From assembly GCF_003350005.1 (NCBI RefSeq), contig NZ_QLKS01000007.1, forward strand, positions 26,365-90,364: DNA of 64,000 nt, written 5' to 3'. Below the pieces are notes generated by a model. It searched no databases, was not told where the DNA came from, and saw only the letters and a program-made list of their open reading frames with translations. Position numbers and translations under genes: made by a program. The stretch comes from Psychrobacter proteolyticus (GTDB taxonomy: Bacteria; Pseudomonadota; Gammaproteobacteria; Pseudomonadales; Moraxellaceae). Positions 8,316-18,093 of this stretch are shown here, one piece after another (positions within the stretch are counted from its first letter, which is position 1; the number at the start of each line of letters is the position of its first letter).

Positions 8316-9407
8316 TTAATTGGCTGTGACGGATCTGACGTAATTTGAGGGAAATACCACACTAAATGTCGATCCTTCCCCTTCTACTGAATCGATTTGC
8401 AATTGTGCTTCGTGCTGGTGTAGTACGTGCTTTACAATCGCTAGTCCCAACCCTGTACCACCTGTTGCACGGCTACGACCTTTGTCGATACGATAGAAAC
8501 GCTCTGTCAAACGGGCGATATGCTCTGACGCAATACCGATCCCATCATCTTCGACCGCGAAACGGCAGCCATCAGACGTCCTTGTCCAGCTGATAGTAAT
8601 ATTGCCACCCTTTGGCGTATATTTGATTGCATTGATTACCAAATTGGATAGCGCACTATTCAAGTACATCTCTGACCCGTACAGCCCATCATACGTATCT
8701 ATATGCAAATGAATGATGTGTTTGTACGCTTGGTTGTAGGCCTGTGCATCGTCGTAGATATTGGTCAGTAGCTTAGTCATATCTATATAATGCAGCTCGT
8801 GTGATTCTTCGATTTCAATCTTAGACAACAGTAATAAGTCGTTCACAATTCTGTTCATACGTGCAGTTTGCTGCGTCATCAGCTCAAAACCGCGACGCCA
8901 TTGCGGCGGCATATCTGGCTGATCAGAGAAATTTTCTAGGTAGCCCATCATCACAGTTAATGGTGTTCTAAGCTCATGCGAGACATTCGCCACAAAATCC
9001 TGACGCATTTGCTCTAAGTGCCGCAGGCGAGTCACATCATATACAAACAGCAACTTTTCATCACCGAAAGGGGTCAGTTCGCACTTTAAGTAGCGACTAG
9101 GATCTCGCCATGATTCTATATGGACGCCATCGTTAGGTATCGTTGTACCTTCATAATACTGGCGGAACTCAGGTACAGTAATAAAGTCAAAGATGTTCTG
9201 ACCTTTGTCCTCTGGCTGTAGCAGCAATAAGTCTTGTGCCGCCTGATTCCACCATTCTAGACCGTCATTATTGTTGAGCAAAATCACTGCATCGCGCAAG
9301 GCTCGTAGTGCACTGCCGATTTTTTTGAGTTGCTCTGCTGTACTTTGAGTAGATATTTGCTCTAGTAAAGCTGATTTCTCACGTTGTGCTGGCGCTATCT
9401 TGTCCAT
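8316..9407 (-). CDS. phoR: Phosphate regulon sensor histidine kinase PhoR, without membrane segments
   Basis: A 363-residue histidine kinase: a PAS-like domain (about 30-125), a HisKA H-box VSHELRTPL (His about 144), the N-box NAIKYTPKGG, and the G-boxes DDGIGIA and GGTGLGLAI. The closest functional identity is PhoR, because phoB lies directly upstream (58-base gap) and has a Pho box. It senses phosphate status through Pst/PhoU and phosphorylates PhoB. The start is well fixed: an in-frame TAA is the second codon before the ATG and AAGGA lies 6 bases upstream. The two N-terminal transmembrane helices of classic PhoR are absent, so the kinase should be soluble or peripheral. Confidence 0.92.
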   Translation of the reverse strand: MDKIAPAQREKSALLEQISTQSTAEQLKKIGSALRALRDAVILLNNNDGLEWWNQAAQDLLLLQPEDKGQNIFDFITVPEFRQYYEGTTIPNDGVHIESWRDPSRYLKCELTPFGDEKLLFVYDVTRLRHLEQMRQDFVANVSHELRTPLTVMMGYLENFSDQPDMPPQWRRGFELMTQQTARMNRIVNDLLLLSKIEIEESHELHYIDMTKLLTNIYDDAQAYNQAYKHIIHLHIDTYDGLYGSEMYLNSALSNLVINAIKYTPKGGNITISWTRTSDGCRFAVEDDGIGIASEHIARLTERFYRIDKGRSRATGGTGLGLAIVKHVLHQHEAQLQIDSVEGEGSTFSVVFPSNYVRSVTAN

Positions 9408-9465
9408 CTCTTATCCTTACCACTATCCGCGGCCTTTATATTGCTGCGGCATTATTTGTACAAGA

Positions 9466-10170
9466 TTAACTTGGCTCAATCAGGCTAGAAAATCGGTAGC
9501 CTGTTCCACGTACCGTCTGTATCAATGTATCACAGTCATAAGGACGTAGTAATTTACGTAGACGTTTGATATGCACATCGATGGTTCGGTCTTCGATATA
9601 TACATTGCCGCCCCATACCTGATCGAGCAGCTGCGTTCGTGTATAGGCGCGCTCAGGGTGACTCATAAAAAATGCCAATAGGCGATACTCTGTGGGGCCA
9701 ACATCAACGATTTTACCTGCAGCTGTCACGCGCTGACTCTTGGTATCTAAACTTAACTGCCCAATTTCGATAGGTTTGTCGCTGCTCATTGCGCTACTGC
9801 GGCGTAGTACAGCTTTGATTCTAGAAATCAGTTCACGAGTCGAAAAAGGCTTGGTCATATAATCATCTGCGCCTGCATCAAGACCATGCACCTTACTGTC
9901 TTCTTCACTTTTTGCTGTTAGCATAATGACTGGTATTTCAGAGAGTAGCTCATCGTTTTTGAGCATGCGACAAAAATCCACACCGCTCTTGTCACCTGGC
10001 AACATCCAGTCTAACAGTATCAATGACGGTCTATGATCGACCACTTGCTGATGCGCCTCTGACACATCTGCCGCTTGCAAGCTATCAAACCCAGCCATCT
10101 CTAGCGTCATGACAACCATTTCACGAATCGCAGGCTCATCTTCAACAATCAAAATTTGCTCATTATACAT
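9466..10170 (-). CDS. phoB: Phosphate regulon response regulator PhoB
   Basis: A 234-residue OmpR/PhoB-type regulator. The receiver domain has the acidic pair in VEDEP, the phosphorylated Asp54 in LLDWMLPG, the Thr in MLTAKSEE, and the Lys in TKPFS. The C-terminal winged helix ends with RTIDVHIKRLRKLL and TVRGTGYRF. It activates phosphate-starvation genes by binding Pho boxes. One such box with a matching -10 lies 72-105 bases upstream of its own start (10242-10275), so the phoB-phoR operon is probably self-activated. Confidence 0.97.
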   Translation of the reverse strand: MYNEQILIVEDEPAIREMVVMTLEMAGFDSLQAADVSEAHQQVVDHRPSLILLDWMLPGDKSGVDFCRMLKNDELLSEIPVIMLTAKSEEDSKVHGLDAGADDYMTKPFSTRELISRIKAVLRRSSAMSSDKPIEIGQLSLDTKSQRVTAAGKIVDVGPTEYRLLAFFMSHPERAYTRTQLLDQVWGGNVYIEDRTIDVHIKRLRKLLRPYDCDTLIQTVRGTGYRFSSLIEPS

Positions 10171-10241
10171 AGGACATTCTCGGTGTTAGAGGACAAAATC
10201 TAGCATGTAAAAAGGCGATATATACTCACCAGTCTCTACCT

Positions 10242-10275
10242 ATTAAACGGATTAATTATGACAGCTTGATGACAC
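10242..10275 (-). promoter_or_regulatory. Pho box and -10 of the phoB-phoR promoter
   Basis: Read on the minus strand: GTGTCAT-CAAG-CTGTCAT (10275 to 10258), two 7-base PhoB half-sites with the 11-base period of the consensus, then a 10-base gap and TTTAAT (10247 to 10242) as the -10 element. In PhoB-activated promoters the second half-site takes the place of the -35 box, and this spacing matches. The site begins 8 bases after the dtd stop codon. Confidence 0.87.
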
Positions 10276-10282
10276 TCTAAAA

Positions 10283-10735
10283 TCAGATTTCTAGTAAAAA
10301 ATTGAGCGGCCCATCATTGACGCTCGACACTTGCATATCAGCACCAAACTGACCAGTTGCCACGTTCGGGTGCTTAGTTTTGGCATAGTCGACCAGTTGT
10401 TCAAATAGCGCTTGCGCAGCAGCAGGTGCCATCGCACCACCAAAGTCTGGTCGGCGACCTTTGTCTGTTTTTGCCATCAAGGTAAATTGTGAGACCAATA
10501 ATAGCCCGCCACCGACCTGCTGAACGTTTTTATCCAGTTTACCAAATTTGACAGGATCATCGTCATTTTCAAAAATGCGATAGGTTAGTATTTTGTCAAT
10601 CATACGCTGGGCAGCGGCGAAATCGTCTTCATGCCCTAAGCCAATATATGCCAATACCCCATGTTCAATCTCACCAATACACTGTTGATCGACGACCACA
10701 CTAGCGTGCTTCACCCGTTGTATGAGTGCTTTCAT
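10283..10735 (-). CDS. dtd: D-aminoacyl-tRNA deacylase
   Basis: A 150-residue protein, the usual length of DTD. It starts MKALIQRV and carries the two family motifs SQFTL and NDGPLNF; the latter is the NxGPxNF cross-subunit motif that gives chirality proofreading. The enzyme hydrolyses D-aminoacyl (and glycyl) esters from mischarged tRNA in the cytoplasm, as a dimer. It is upstream of phoB on the same strand, but the Pho promoter in between lets phoBR be expressed independently. Confidence 0.97.
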   Translation of the reverse strand: MKALIQRVKHASVVVDQQCIGEIEHGVLAYIGLGHEDDFAAAQRMIDKILTYRIFENDDDPVKFGKLDKNVQQVGGGLLLVSQFTLMAKTDKGRRPDFGGAMAPAAAQALFEQLVDYAKTKHPNVATGQFGADMQVSSVNDGPLNFLLEI

Positions 10736-10840
10736 TTACTGATTCCTTAACAGATTATGGCCATACAATAATATGCTGTCCATGATAAAATACCGTCATT
10801 AACTTAACTATTATTAGGGCGTGTTTGATATTGACAAATA

Positions 10841-10952
10841 GGTACTGCGGAGCGCTAAAACTTTTCCAGACAAGGCGTAAAACGACGATAATGCTCATGC
10901 CTTATTTAGATTTACAACGTAGTATGGCGCAATTTTAGCCACTGTCAGTGCC
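10841..10952. repeat. 112-bp imperfect inverted repeat (possible MITE- or REP-like element)
   Basis: The left end GGTACTG-N6-GCTAAAA (10841-10860) is matched in inverted orientation by TTTTAGC-N6-CAGTGCC (10933-10952), with one mismatch in the outer block. Scattered complementarity continues inward (CCA, AC and G positions). It lies in the gap between divergent dtd and psd and has no coding frame. I infer a small non-autonomous repeat; copies elsewhere in the genome cannot be checked here. Confidence 0.5.
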
Positions 10953-11009
10953 ATGGTCGAATCTCCAACATGCCCCTATTACATTACACCTTATTTTGGT
11001 AGCCTTATT

Positions 11010-11846
11010 ATGAATGTATTTACCACCTTACAACAGCTTGTGCCGCAGCAAAAGCTCAGTAAAGTCGCTGGGCGTTTGGCCGCCAGTCGCCACCCTTATG
11101 TCAAACGCACCTTTATCCGTAGCTTTGCCAAAGCTTATAATATCAGCTTAGACGAGTACGAGCGCCAAAGCCTTAACGCTTATGAAAGTTTTAATGACTT
11201 TTTTACCCGTGAGTTAAAAGAAGACGCTCGTACCATCGACGCTACTGTAAACGGCATCGTGAGTCCTGCGGACGGTATTATTTCTCAGCTAGGACAAATC
11301 GAAGACCATAAACTATTACAAGCCAAAGGTCGTCACTATGATGTTGGCCAACTACTTGCTGACAGTGAAGATGGCAGTTATTTCGCTGATGGTAGCTTTG
11401 CGACTATCTACTTGGCGCCTAGTAATTATCACCGTGTGCATATGCCATTTACTGGCACATTGACCAAGACTCGCTATGTACCTGGCACCCTGTTTTCGGT
11501 CAACAATACTACGGCGGCTAACGTGCCAGACTTGTTTGCGCGTAATGAGCGTCTGGTCTGTATGTTTGATACCAAGTATGGCAAAGCAGCTGTCGTAATG
11601 GTTGGCGCTATGATCGTCGCTGGTATTGAGACCGTCGCCACTGGCAAAATTGCTCGTACTGACGACATATTCGAATCTGATCATGACATGCAGTTTGCGG
11701 CAGGCGAAGAGCTTGGACGCTTCTATCTAGGCTCAACGGCTATCGTGGTATTACCAAAAGCAGCAAAGGCTGACTGGCTAGGTAGTATGCAAGCCAACAG
11801 CGTTGTGCAAATGGGTCAATTGTTAGGAATGGCAAACGCTCAATAA
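11010..11846 (+). CDS. psd: Phosphatidylserine decarboxylase
   Basis: A 278-residue proenzyme. The LGST motif (residues 240-243) is the autocleavage site; Ser242 becomes the pyruvoyl group of the small alpha chain. Conserved blocks FFTRELK, SPADG and YHRVHMP are present. It converts phosphatidylserine to phosphatidylethanolamine at the inner membrane. The frame is open back to 10953, but the protein family begins near MNVFTTLQQLVP, so I place the start at 11010. It is followed by a terminator and a convergent HD-domain gene. Confidence 0.96.
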   Translation: MNVFTTLQQLVPQQKLSKVAGRLAASRHPYVKRTFIRSFAKAYNISLDEYERQSLNAYESFNDFFTRELKEDARTIDATVNGIVSPADGIISQLGQIEDHKLLQAKGRHYDVGQLLADSEDGSYFADGSFATIYLAPSNYHRVHMPFTGTLTKTRYVPGTLFSVNNTTAANVPDLFARNERLVCMFDTKYGKAAVVMVGAMIVAGIETVATGKIARTDDIFESDHDMQFAAGEELGRFYLGSTAIVVLPKAAKADWLGSMQANSVVQMGQLLGMANAQ

Positions 11847-11875
11847 CATGCTTGTATGAGAGTACTGAAAGTATC

Positions 11876-11919
11876 AGCCCAGTTAAGCGTAAATCATCAT
11901 GCTTAGTTGGGCTTTTTTT
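11876..11919 (+). terminator. Intrinsic terminator after psd
   Basis: AGCCCAGTTAAGC pairs imperfectly with GCTTAGTTGGGCT and is followed by a run of seven T. It serves psd on the plus strand. Confidence 0.75.
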
Positions 11920-11940
11920 ATGCCTGCTACTTATGTAAAT

Positions 11941-12570
11941 TTACGCATCAATCAGCCAGCCTTGCTGAGTTGCGTATTCAATATTATGTGAGAGCCAATC
12001 ATGAATAGGAGGGAAGCTGTCTTTAATAAATGCATGCGCACCCGCCACTTGCGAGCGCGTAACACCAAGCTCAATCCATGTCTTACCATTGGTATTTAGA
12101 TTGAGTAGAAATGGCAATAAGCGATCGACCACTCTGAGTAACTGACTCTCTTTGCTGCTTCCTGTTTCTTGCGCTTCCCAAACCTCGCTTAAATCACTAA
12201 TGCCATTGCCTCGCTCACGTTGCAATCTGGCAATGCCTGCACGCTCTTCGACGTGTGCATCAGTACGCGTATCAGCATACAAAAAAGTATCGCCCGCATC
12301 AATCTCACCCAAATCATGTACCAACGCCATCTTCAGCAACTTTTCATGATTGACGTCTAGCGCAAATAATTCAGCAATCGACCAACAGGCCATCGCTAAA
12401 TGCCAAGAGTGTTCGGCAGAGTTCTCTTTGCGAGTAGTCTGTGTCACATAGCTGCGGCGATTCACGCGCTTGAGCGCATCTAACTCCAATAAGAAATGAG
12501 TGACATCGTCGATGTGGATATGTGAAGTAGATTCGGAATGAGTGAGTGATATAGAGCTGACTTGCGACAT
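11941..12570 (-). CDS. HD-domain phosphohydrolase (YfbR/HDDC2-like)
   Basis: A 209-residue HD-superfamily protein. Metal ligands are visible as the His pair in SAEHSWH, the HDLGE doublet (about residues 85-89), and an Asp in VVDRLLPFL. The arrangement is that of COG1896 enzymes such as YfbR, which dephosphorylates deoxyribonucleoside 5'-monophosphates. The exact substrate is inferred from family only. The N-terminal 20 residues are Ser/His-rich and not conserved. It is monocistronic, ending 22 bases from the psd terminator. Confidence 0.85.
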   Translation of the reverse strand: MSQVSSISLTHSESTSHIHIDDVTHFLLELDALKRVNRRSYVTQTTRKENSAEHSWHLAMACWSIAELFALDVNHEKLLKMALVHDLGEIDAGDTFLYADTRTDAHVEERAGIARLQRERGNGISDLSEVWEAQETGSSKESQLLRVVDRLLPFLLNLNTNGKTWIELGVTRSQVAGAHAFIKDSFPPIHDWLSHNIEYATQQGWLIDA

Positions 12571-12699
12571 TATTTTTCTCTGGTTTTCTTTAGTTATTGG
12601 TTTTAATGCTTATAAGTTCTAGCGATTTTAAGTTTCATTGCTCAAGGTATTATAGTTAGTTTGCTATCTAGCAATGGTTAAAAAACTATTACCGTTATC

Positions 12700-12730
12700 A
12701 AAAAATAGCGCTTATTTTACCAAGCGCTAT
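12700..12730 (-). terminator. Intrinsic terminator of the isochorismatase-like gene
   Basis: On the minus strand ATAGCGCTT pairs with AAGCGCTAT through an 8-base loop and is followed by TTTTTT. The gene at 12808 ends 78 bases upstream. Confidence 0.75.
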
Positions 12731-12807
12731 CTATTATAAGTTAGAAGATAAATGGTTAAACTGAATCCCTATTTATCCAAGTCCTTAAGCACCTAAATAT
12801 TAACCAC

Positions 12808-13383
12808 CTACTTGATCAAATTAATAATGGTTTTGAACGCAGGATCTTCGCTGCTACGGCACAGCTCAAACAAGATTGATTCGACAGTGCTAATTACACC
12901 GCCCGCACGGCGAATACGACGAATGGCTTGCTTTTTATCATAAGGAAAACGAGAACCCACCGCATCCCCAATAATGACAGGTTGCATACCGTTGTCCAAT
13001 AAATCCAGTGCTGTCTGCATAATACAGACATGAGCCTCAGCACCAAAAAGCAACACAGTACTACGGTTCTGCTGCGCTAGATGGTGCCATGAATCATTAT
13101 TATCGCAGGCACTAAAGGTAACCTTTTCAAAGCTCTTGGCATTGTCTCCTTCGAGTACGTCGCGCAGCTCTGGCAAGGTATCGCCCAATCCTTTTTTATA
13201 TTGTTCATTGAGCATGATTGGAATATTGAGCGCTTGTAACCCTTTGATCAAGGTAACGGTTTTTTTGACGATATTTTCGTGATCATAGATATGCGGCGTT
13301 AAGCGCTCTTGCACATCGACAATCATTGCTTGGGTATTCTCACGAGCGATTCGATAGGTGCGATCATTAATCATAGTAGACAT
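12808..13383 (-). CDS. Isochorismatase-family cysteine hydrolase
   Basis: A 191-residue protein with the catalytic triad of the family: Asp23 in IVDVQ, Lys87 in FEKVTFSA and Cys120 in EAHVCIMQTALDLL. Relatives (YcaC and nicotinamidase-related hydrolases) act on amides or remain uncharacterised; there is no siderophore context to suggest true isochorismatase. The frame runs on to 13458, but AAGGAG sits 8 bases before the ATG at 13383 (MSTMINDRTY), which decides the start. Cytoplasmic and monocistronic. Confidence 0.9.
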   Translation of the reverse strand: MSTMINDRTYRIARENTQAMIVDVQERLTPHIYDHENIVKKTVTLIKGLQALNIPIMLNEQYKKGLGDTLPELRDVLEGDNAKSFEKVTFSACDNNDSWHHLAQQNRSTVLLFGAEAHVCIMQTALDLLDNGMQPVIIGDAVGSRFPYDKKQAIRRIRRAGGVISTVESILFELCRSSEDPAFKTIINLIK

Positions 13384-13572
13384 AGTACACTCCTTGTACG
13401 GCTGACAGTTGCAACTAAAAACTATTTTAGAATTATCATAAACAGTGCCATGGTTCATCTTCCTCTTATTTAGTCATAGTTTCATGAATGCGTCAATGGA
13501 GATAATTTTTAATCGCCGTAATACTGTGTTTTTCGACTCTGTGATTTACTAACAACCATTAGTTTTACCCAT

Positions 13573-13609
13573 AAAAAAACCTCTAGCCATGATGACTAGA
13601 GGTTTTTTA
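13573..13609. terminator. Intrinsic terminator of the fadBA operon
   Basis: A 13-bp stem (AAAAAACCTCTAG and its complement) has a 9-base loop. On the minus strand it lies 55 bases after the fadA stop; the symmetrical A and T runs make it potentially bidirectional. Confidence 0.88.
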
Positions 13610-13663
13610 TTAGCGAGTAGCTATTTATTAAGTGTTCAAATAATCTTGTTTATATAAATAAGA

Positions 13664-14881
<1,218 letters not shown>

Positions 14882-14976
14882 TTACGACTATTACCTTGTT
14901 AATCACGCTCAAAGTACAATAGGTACATTTGCGCTTGATTTACTCGTACTAGCCTTAAACTGAACCAACTATAATC

Positions 14977-15038
14977 GTACGTTCGCTATTGGAGACGATT
15001 CATGTCTCAATTGCTTTCATGCAAAATAGCAAACGTAC
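14977..15038 (-). other. Predicted three-way-junction RNA structure between fadB and fadA
   Basis: The outer stem is a 14-bp pairing of 14977-14990 (GTACGTTCGCTATT) with 15025-15038 (AATAGCAAACGTAC). The single C/A mismatch on the plus strand becomes a G-U wobble in the minus-strand mRNA. Inside are two small hairpins: GAGAC/GTCTC (14992-15008) and TTGC/GCAA (15011-15024). The wobble on the transcribed strand suggests an RNA element in the fadBA message. Confidence 0.55.
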
Positions 15039-15066
15039 TGCACTTCATCCTAGTAATGACTGACTA

Positions 15067-17226
15067 TTACGCTGTTGCGTAAAAAGTCTCGCCTGCGGCT
15101 GCCATGTCGCGAATCTTTTGTGGCGCTTCATAAGCTTTGCCAAGATGTGCGTATTTTTCACATAGTGCCAAGTAGTTATCTAGACCCATTTGGTCGACAT
15201 AACGGCAAGGGCCACCACGGAATGGCGGGAAACCTACGCCCATAATCATCGCCATGTCGGCCTCGCTTGGGGTGCTTACGATGTTGTCTTCTAGGCAGCG
15301 AACCGTTTCGTTGCAGAAGGCAATCATAGTGCGATCAATGATTGCTTGATCGTCGAAGGTTTGCTTTTCACTGTCAGTCGTGGCTTTTAGCAACTCGTAA
15401 GTGGCTTCATCAGCAACTTTCTTTGGCTTGCCGCGCTTGTCCATTTCGTACTTATAGAAACCGATACCGTTTTTCTGACCCAGACGCTCATTGTCATATA
15501 GATGCTGGATAGCACCTTTATAATCAGGCTTCATGCGATCAGGGAAACCATCAGCCATCACTGCTGCGCCATGTACACCTGTATCTAGACCAACTACGTC
15601 GATTAGGTATGCAGGGCCCATCGGCCAACCGAATTTTTCCATAACTTTATCGACATGAGCAAAATCAGCACCTTGCTTAAGTAGCAAGTCAAACGCGCCA
15701 AAGTATGGGAACAATACACGGTTTACCAAGAAACCTGGGCAGTCGTTAACTACTACTGGCACTTTACCCATTTTAGAAGCAAGGGCAACCGTAGTCGCGA
15801 TGGCTTCTTCAGATGATTTCTCACCGCGGATAACTTCGACCAATGGCATACGATGTACTGGGTTGAAGAAATGCATACCGACGAAGTTTTCTGGACGTTC
15901 AAGCGCTTCTGCTAGGAACGTAATAGAGATGGTCGAGGTGTTTGACGCTAGGATACAGTCGTCTTTTACCAAGCCTTCTACTTCTTTTAGTACCGCACGC
16001 TTCACGTTTGGATTTTCTACGACCGCTTCGATAACGATGTCAGTCTCAGCAAAATCACCGTAGTTCAAAGTAGGACGGATACGGCTTAAGGTTTCACCCA
16101 TTTTTGCTGGAGTCATCTTGCCGCGTTCTACCATTTTGCCAAGCAGTTTGCTTGCTTCGCCCATACCAAGGTCTAATTGCTCAGACTTGATATCTTTCAT
16201 GATGATTGGCAAGCCTTTGCTGGCTGCTTGATAAGCAATACCGCCACCCATGATACCAGCGCCTAGTACAGCGGCTTCACTGATGTCGTGTGCTAGTTTG
16301 CTGTGTTTTTTGGCCAGTTTTTTGACTAGCTGATCGTTTAAGAATAGACCGACTAAACTTTCTGCTTGTGGGGTTTTCGCTACTTTAGCAAAACCAGTAG
16401 CTTCCACTTCAATCGCTTTATCACGTGGTAAATTAACATGCTTTTCAATGGCTTCGATCGCGAGCGCTGGTGCCGGGTACTGCTTAGGATTGGCTTTGGC
16501 AAAGATCATACCTTTAGCACTGTTGAACGCCATTGCTTGCTCAAGCTGGTTTAGCTTAACTGGAGCCAGTTTCTCTTCACGTTTTGCTTTCCAATCAAGC
16601 TCACCTGAGATACATTTTTTGACTAGGTCAATTGCTGCATCTTGCAAGTCATCAGCAGGAACCGTCGCATCAACCAAGCCTAGTTTTAATGCTGCCAATG
16701 CTTTCTTTGGGCTACCAGTCGCGATCAGCTCAAGTGCGTTATCGATACCGATGATACGCGTACTACGAACTGTACCGCCGAAACCTGGGAAGATACCTAG
16801 CTGAGTTTCTGGCAAACCGATGATTGCTTTGTCACTCATGACACGGTATTCACAAACCAATGTCATCTCACAACCGCCTCCCATTGCCGCGCCATTGATA
16901 GCCGCAACTTTAGGGAATGGTAGGTCTTCAAAACGATTGAAAGCATCATTGACTTGCACGACCCAATCTTTGATCTCGCTTTCTGATTTTTTGAAAGAAC
17001 CGACGAATTCTGTGATGTCAGCACCAGCGATAAACACGCCTTTGGCTGAAGTAACGATAAGACCTTTTACGTTATCGGCTTTTTCTAACGCACTAACTGC
17101 TTCACCAAACTGTTTGTTGGTTTCGGCATCAAATTTGTTCACGCTCTCATTTTCGGCGTTGTACTGCATGTTGGCGATGCCATCCTCTAGCATTGTCACC
17201 GTGATGCGATTTCCTTGGTATACCAT
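15067..17226 (-). CDS. fadB: Fatty acid oxidation complex subunit alpha (hydratase/dehydrogenase)
   Basis: A 719-residue multifunctional protein of normal length. The N-terminal crotonase domain has GVFIAGADI and [13 protein letters not shown] for enoyl-CoA hydratase/isomerase. The central NAD-binding motif is [15 protein letters not shown] (about residue 320), followed by [16 protein letters not shown] of 3-hydroxyacyl-CoA dehydrogenase. With FadA it forms the alpha2beta2 trifunctional complex. AAAGGAG lies before the ATG. It is the first gene of the fadBA operon, behind an 867-base intergenic region. No obvious FadR or PsrA operator was recognised. Confidence 0.98.
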   Translation of the reverse strand: MVYQGNRITVTMLEDGIANMQYNAENESVNKFDAETNKQFGEAVSALEKADNVKGLIVTSAKGVFIAGADITEFVGSFKKSESEIKDWVVQVNDAFNRFEDLPFPKVAAINGAAMGGGCEMTLVCEYRVMSDKAIIGLPETQLGIFPGFGGTVRSTRIIGIDNALELIATGSPKKALAALKLGLVDATVPADDLQDAAIDLVKKCISGELDWKAKREEKLAPVKLNQLEQAMAFNSAKGMIFAKANPKQYPAPALAIEAIEKHVNLPRDKAIEVEATGFAKVAKTPQAESLVGLFLNDQLVKKLAKKHSKLAHDISEAAVLGAGIMGGGIAYQAASKGLPIIMKDIKSEQLDLGMGEASKLLGKMVERGKMTPAKMGETLSRIRPTLNYGDFAETDIVIEAVVENPNVKRAVLKEVEGLVKDDCILASNTSTISITFLAEALERPENFVGMHFFNPVHRMPLVEVIRGEKSSEEAIATTVALASKMGKVPVVVNDCPGFLVNRVLFPYFGAFDLLLKQGADFAHVDKVMEKFGWPMGPAYLIDVVGLDTGVHGAAVMADGFPDRMKPDYKGAIQHLYDNERLGQKNGIGFYKYEMDKRGKPKKVADEATYELLKATTDSEKQTFDDQAIIDRTMIAFCNETVRCLEDNIVSTPSEADMAMIMGVGFPPFRGGPCRYVDQMGLDNYLALCEKYAHLGKAYEAPQKIRDMAAAGETFYATA

Positions 17227-18093
17227 TTGAAACTCCTTTCTATATAACGAAAGCTACGTTTTGAATTAAAATAAATAGCCAGTTACTGTTAGTAAAATGG
17301 GTAATAGCACTGTGCGCTTGTCATGTTATAAAGACAAACATATAACCAGCTCACAAGTGAAGATGTCTTTATTATCCAGCGTTCATCATGATGCACGTAT
17401 TTTGCGTCTCTTGCATGACATCATATGACGCTTCATTTATATACTGCTGTTGCAGGTACTGATGTTCAAAATATTGACTGAGACTTGGTCTAACACTCGG
17501 TATCGACGATTGAACATCCTGAGAAAAAACCCAATAGGGTCACCATCAGACCATTTTCACGTCAATTAGTGTAGGGGATTATGCCCCTAACTGTCACAAG
17601 CTAATACCATACTCGCAAGTCACTCTTAAATCACTTGCAGGCATTTACCTTACGCTAAAAGTGTTTTAGTGAATAAATGTATACTGAATTGTTAATTTAG
17701 ATTTATTTCGTGTTGTTGGCTCAATGCACGACATCTTTAGAATGACAGTCCGTTAGCGCTACTTAATAAGTGCCAATTGATCGATGCTACTTGGTCAGTG
17801 CTAGTTATTCAGTACCACTTTTCTATGGTAATAAAATTAACGTGCCAGCCTAGCTTGCTCTTTTATCAGAACATATTCAACCAGAGAGTGACATCATCCA
17901 TCGGTAACGAAATCTTGTCGTTATATTGCAGCTAAGATTGCACTGTTTTTGAATAAACTTCAGCAGAAAAATGCAAAAAACAATCAATTGATACCGTGTG
18001 TCACATAAGCGATATGACCGATCATGCTACACTAATAGCGTTTTTTCCTTATCCCTAATAAGTTTTACTGTATCTCTGATAAATGGTTGGATT
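17227..18093. other. Long intergenic region between divergent fadB and ispA
   Basis: These 867 bases have no convincing gene. Visible structures: an inverted repeat GATGTTCAA/TTGAACATC (17461-17469 and 17510-17518), a small hairpin TAGGGG/CCCCTA (17572-17589), and a degenerate 14-bp tandem repeat (17747-17830). It should contain both divergent promoters. Confidence 0.6.
17747..17830. repeat. Degenerate 14-bp tandem repeat, about 5-6 units
   Basis: Units start at 17747, 17761, 17775, 17789, 17803 and 17817. The best pair are ACTTAATAAGTGCC and ACTTGGTCAGTGCT; the common core is roughly A-C-T-T-N3-CAGTGC. Individual units differ at several positions, so it is an old or constrained array. It lies 264 bases before ispA. 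Confidence 0.5.

Noticed and set aside
17227..17300. PsrA- or FadR-type operator immediately before fadB
   Set aside because: The nearest candidate, AAAACGTAGCTTT, does not match the known G-AAAC-N-GTTT-C pattern.
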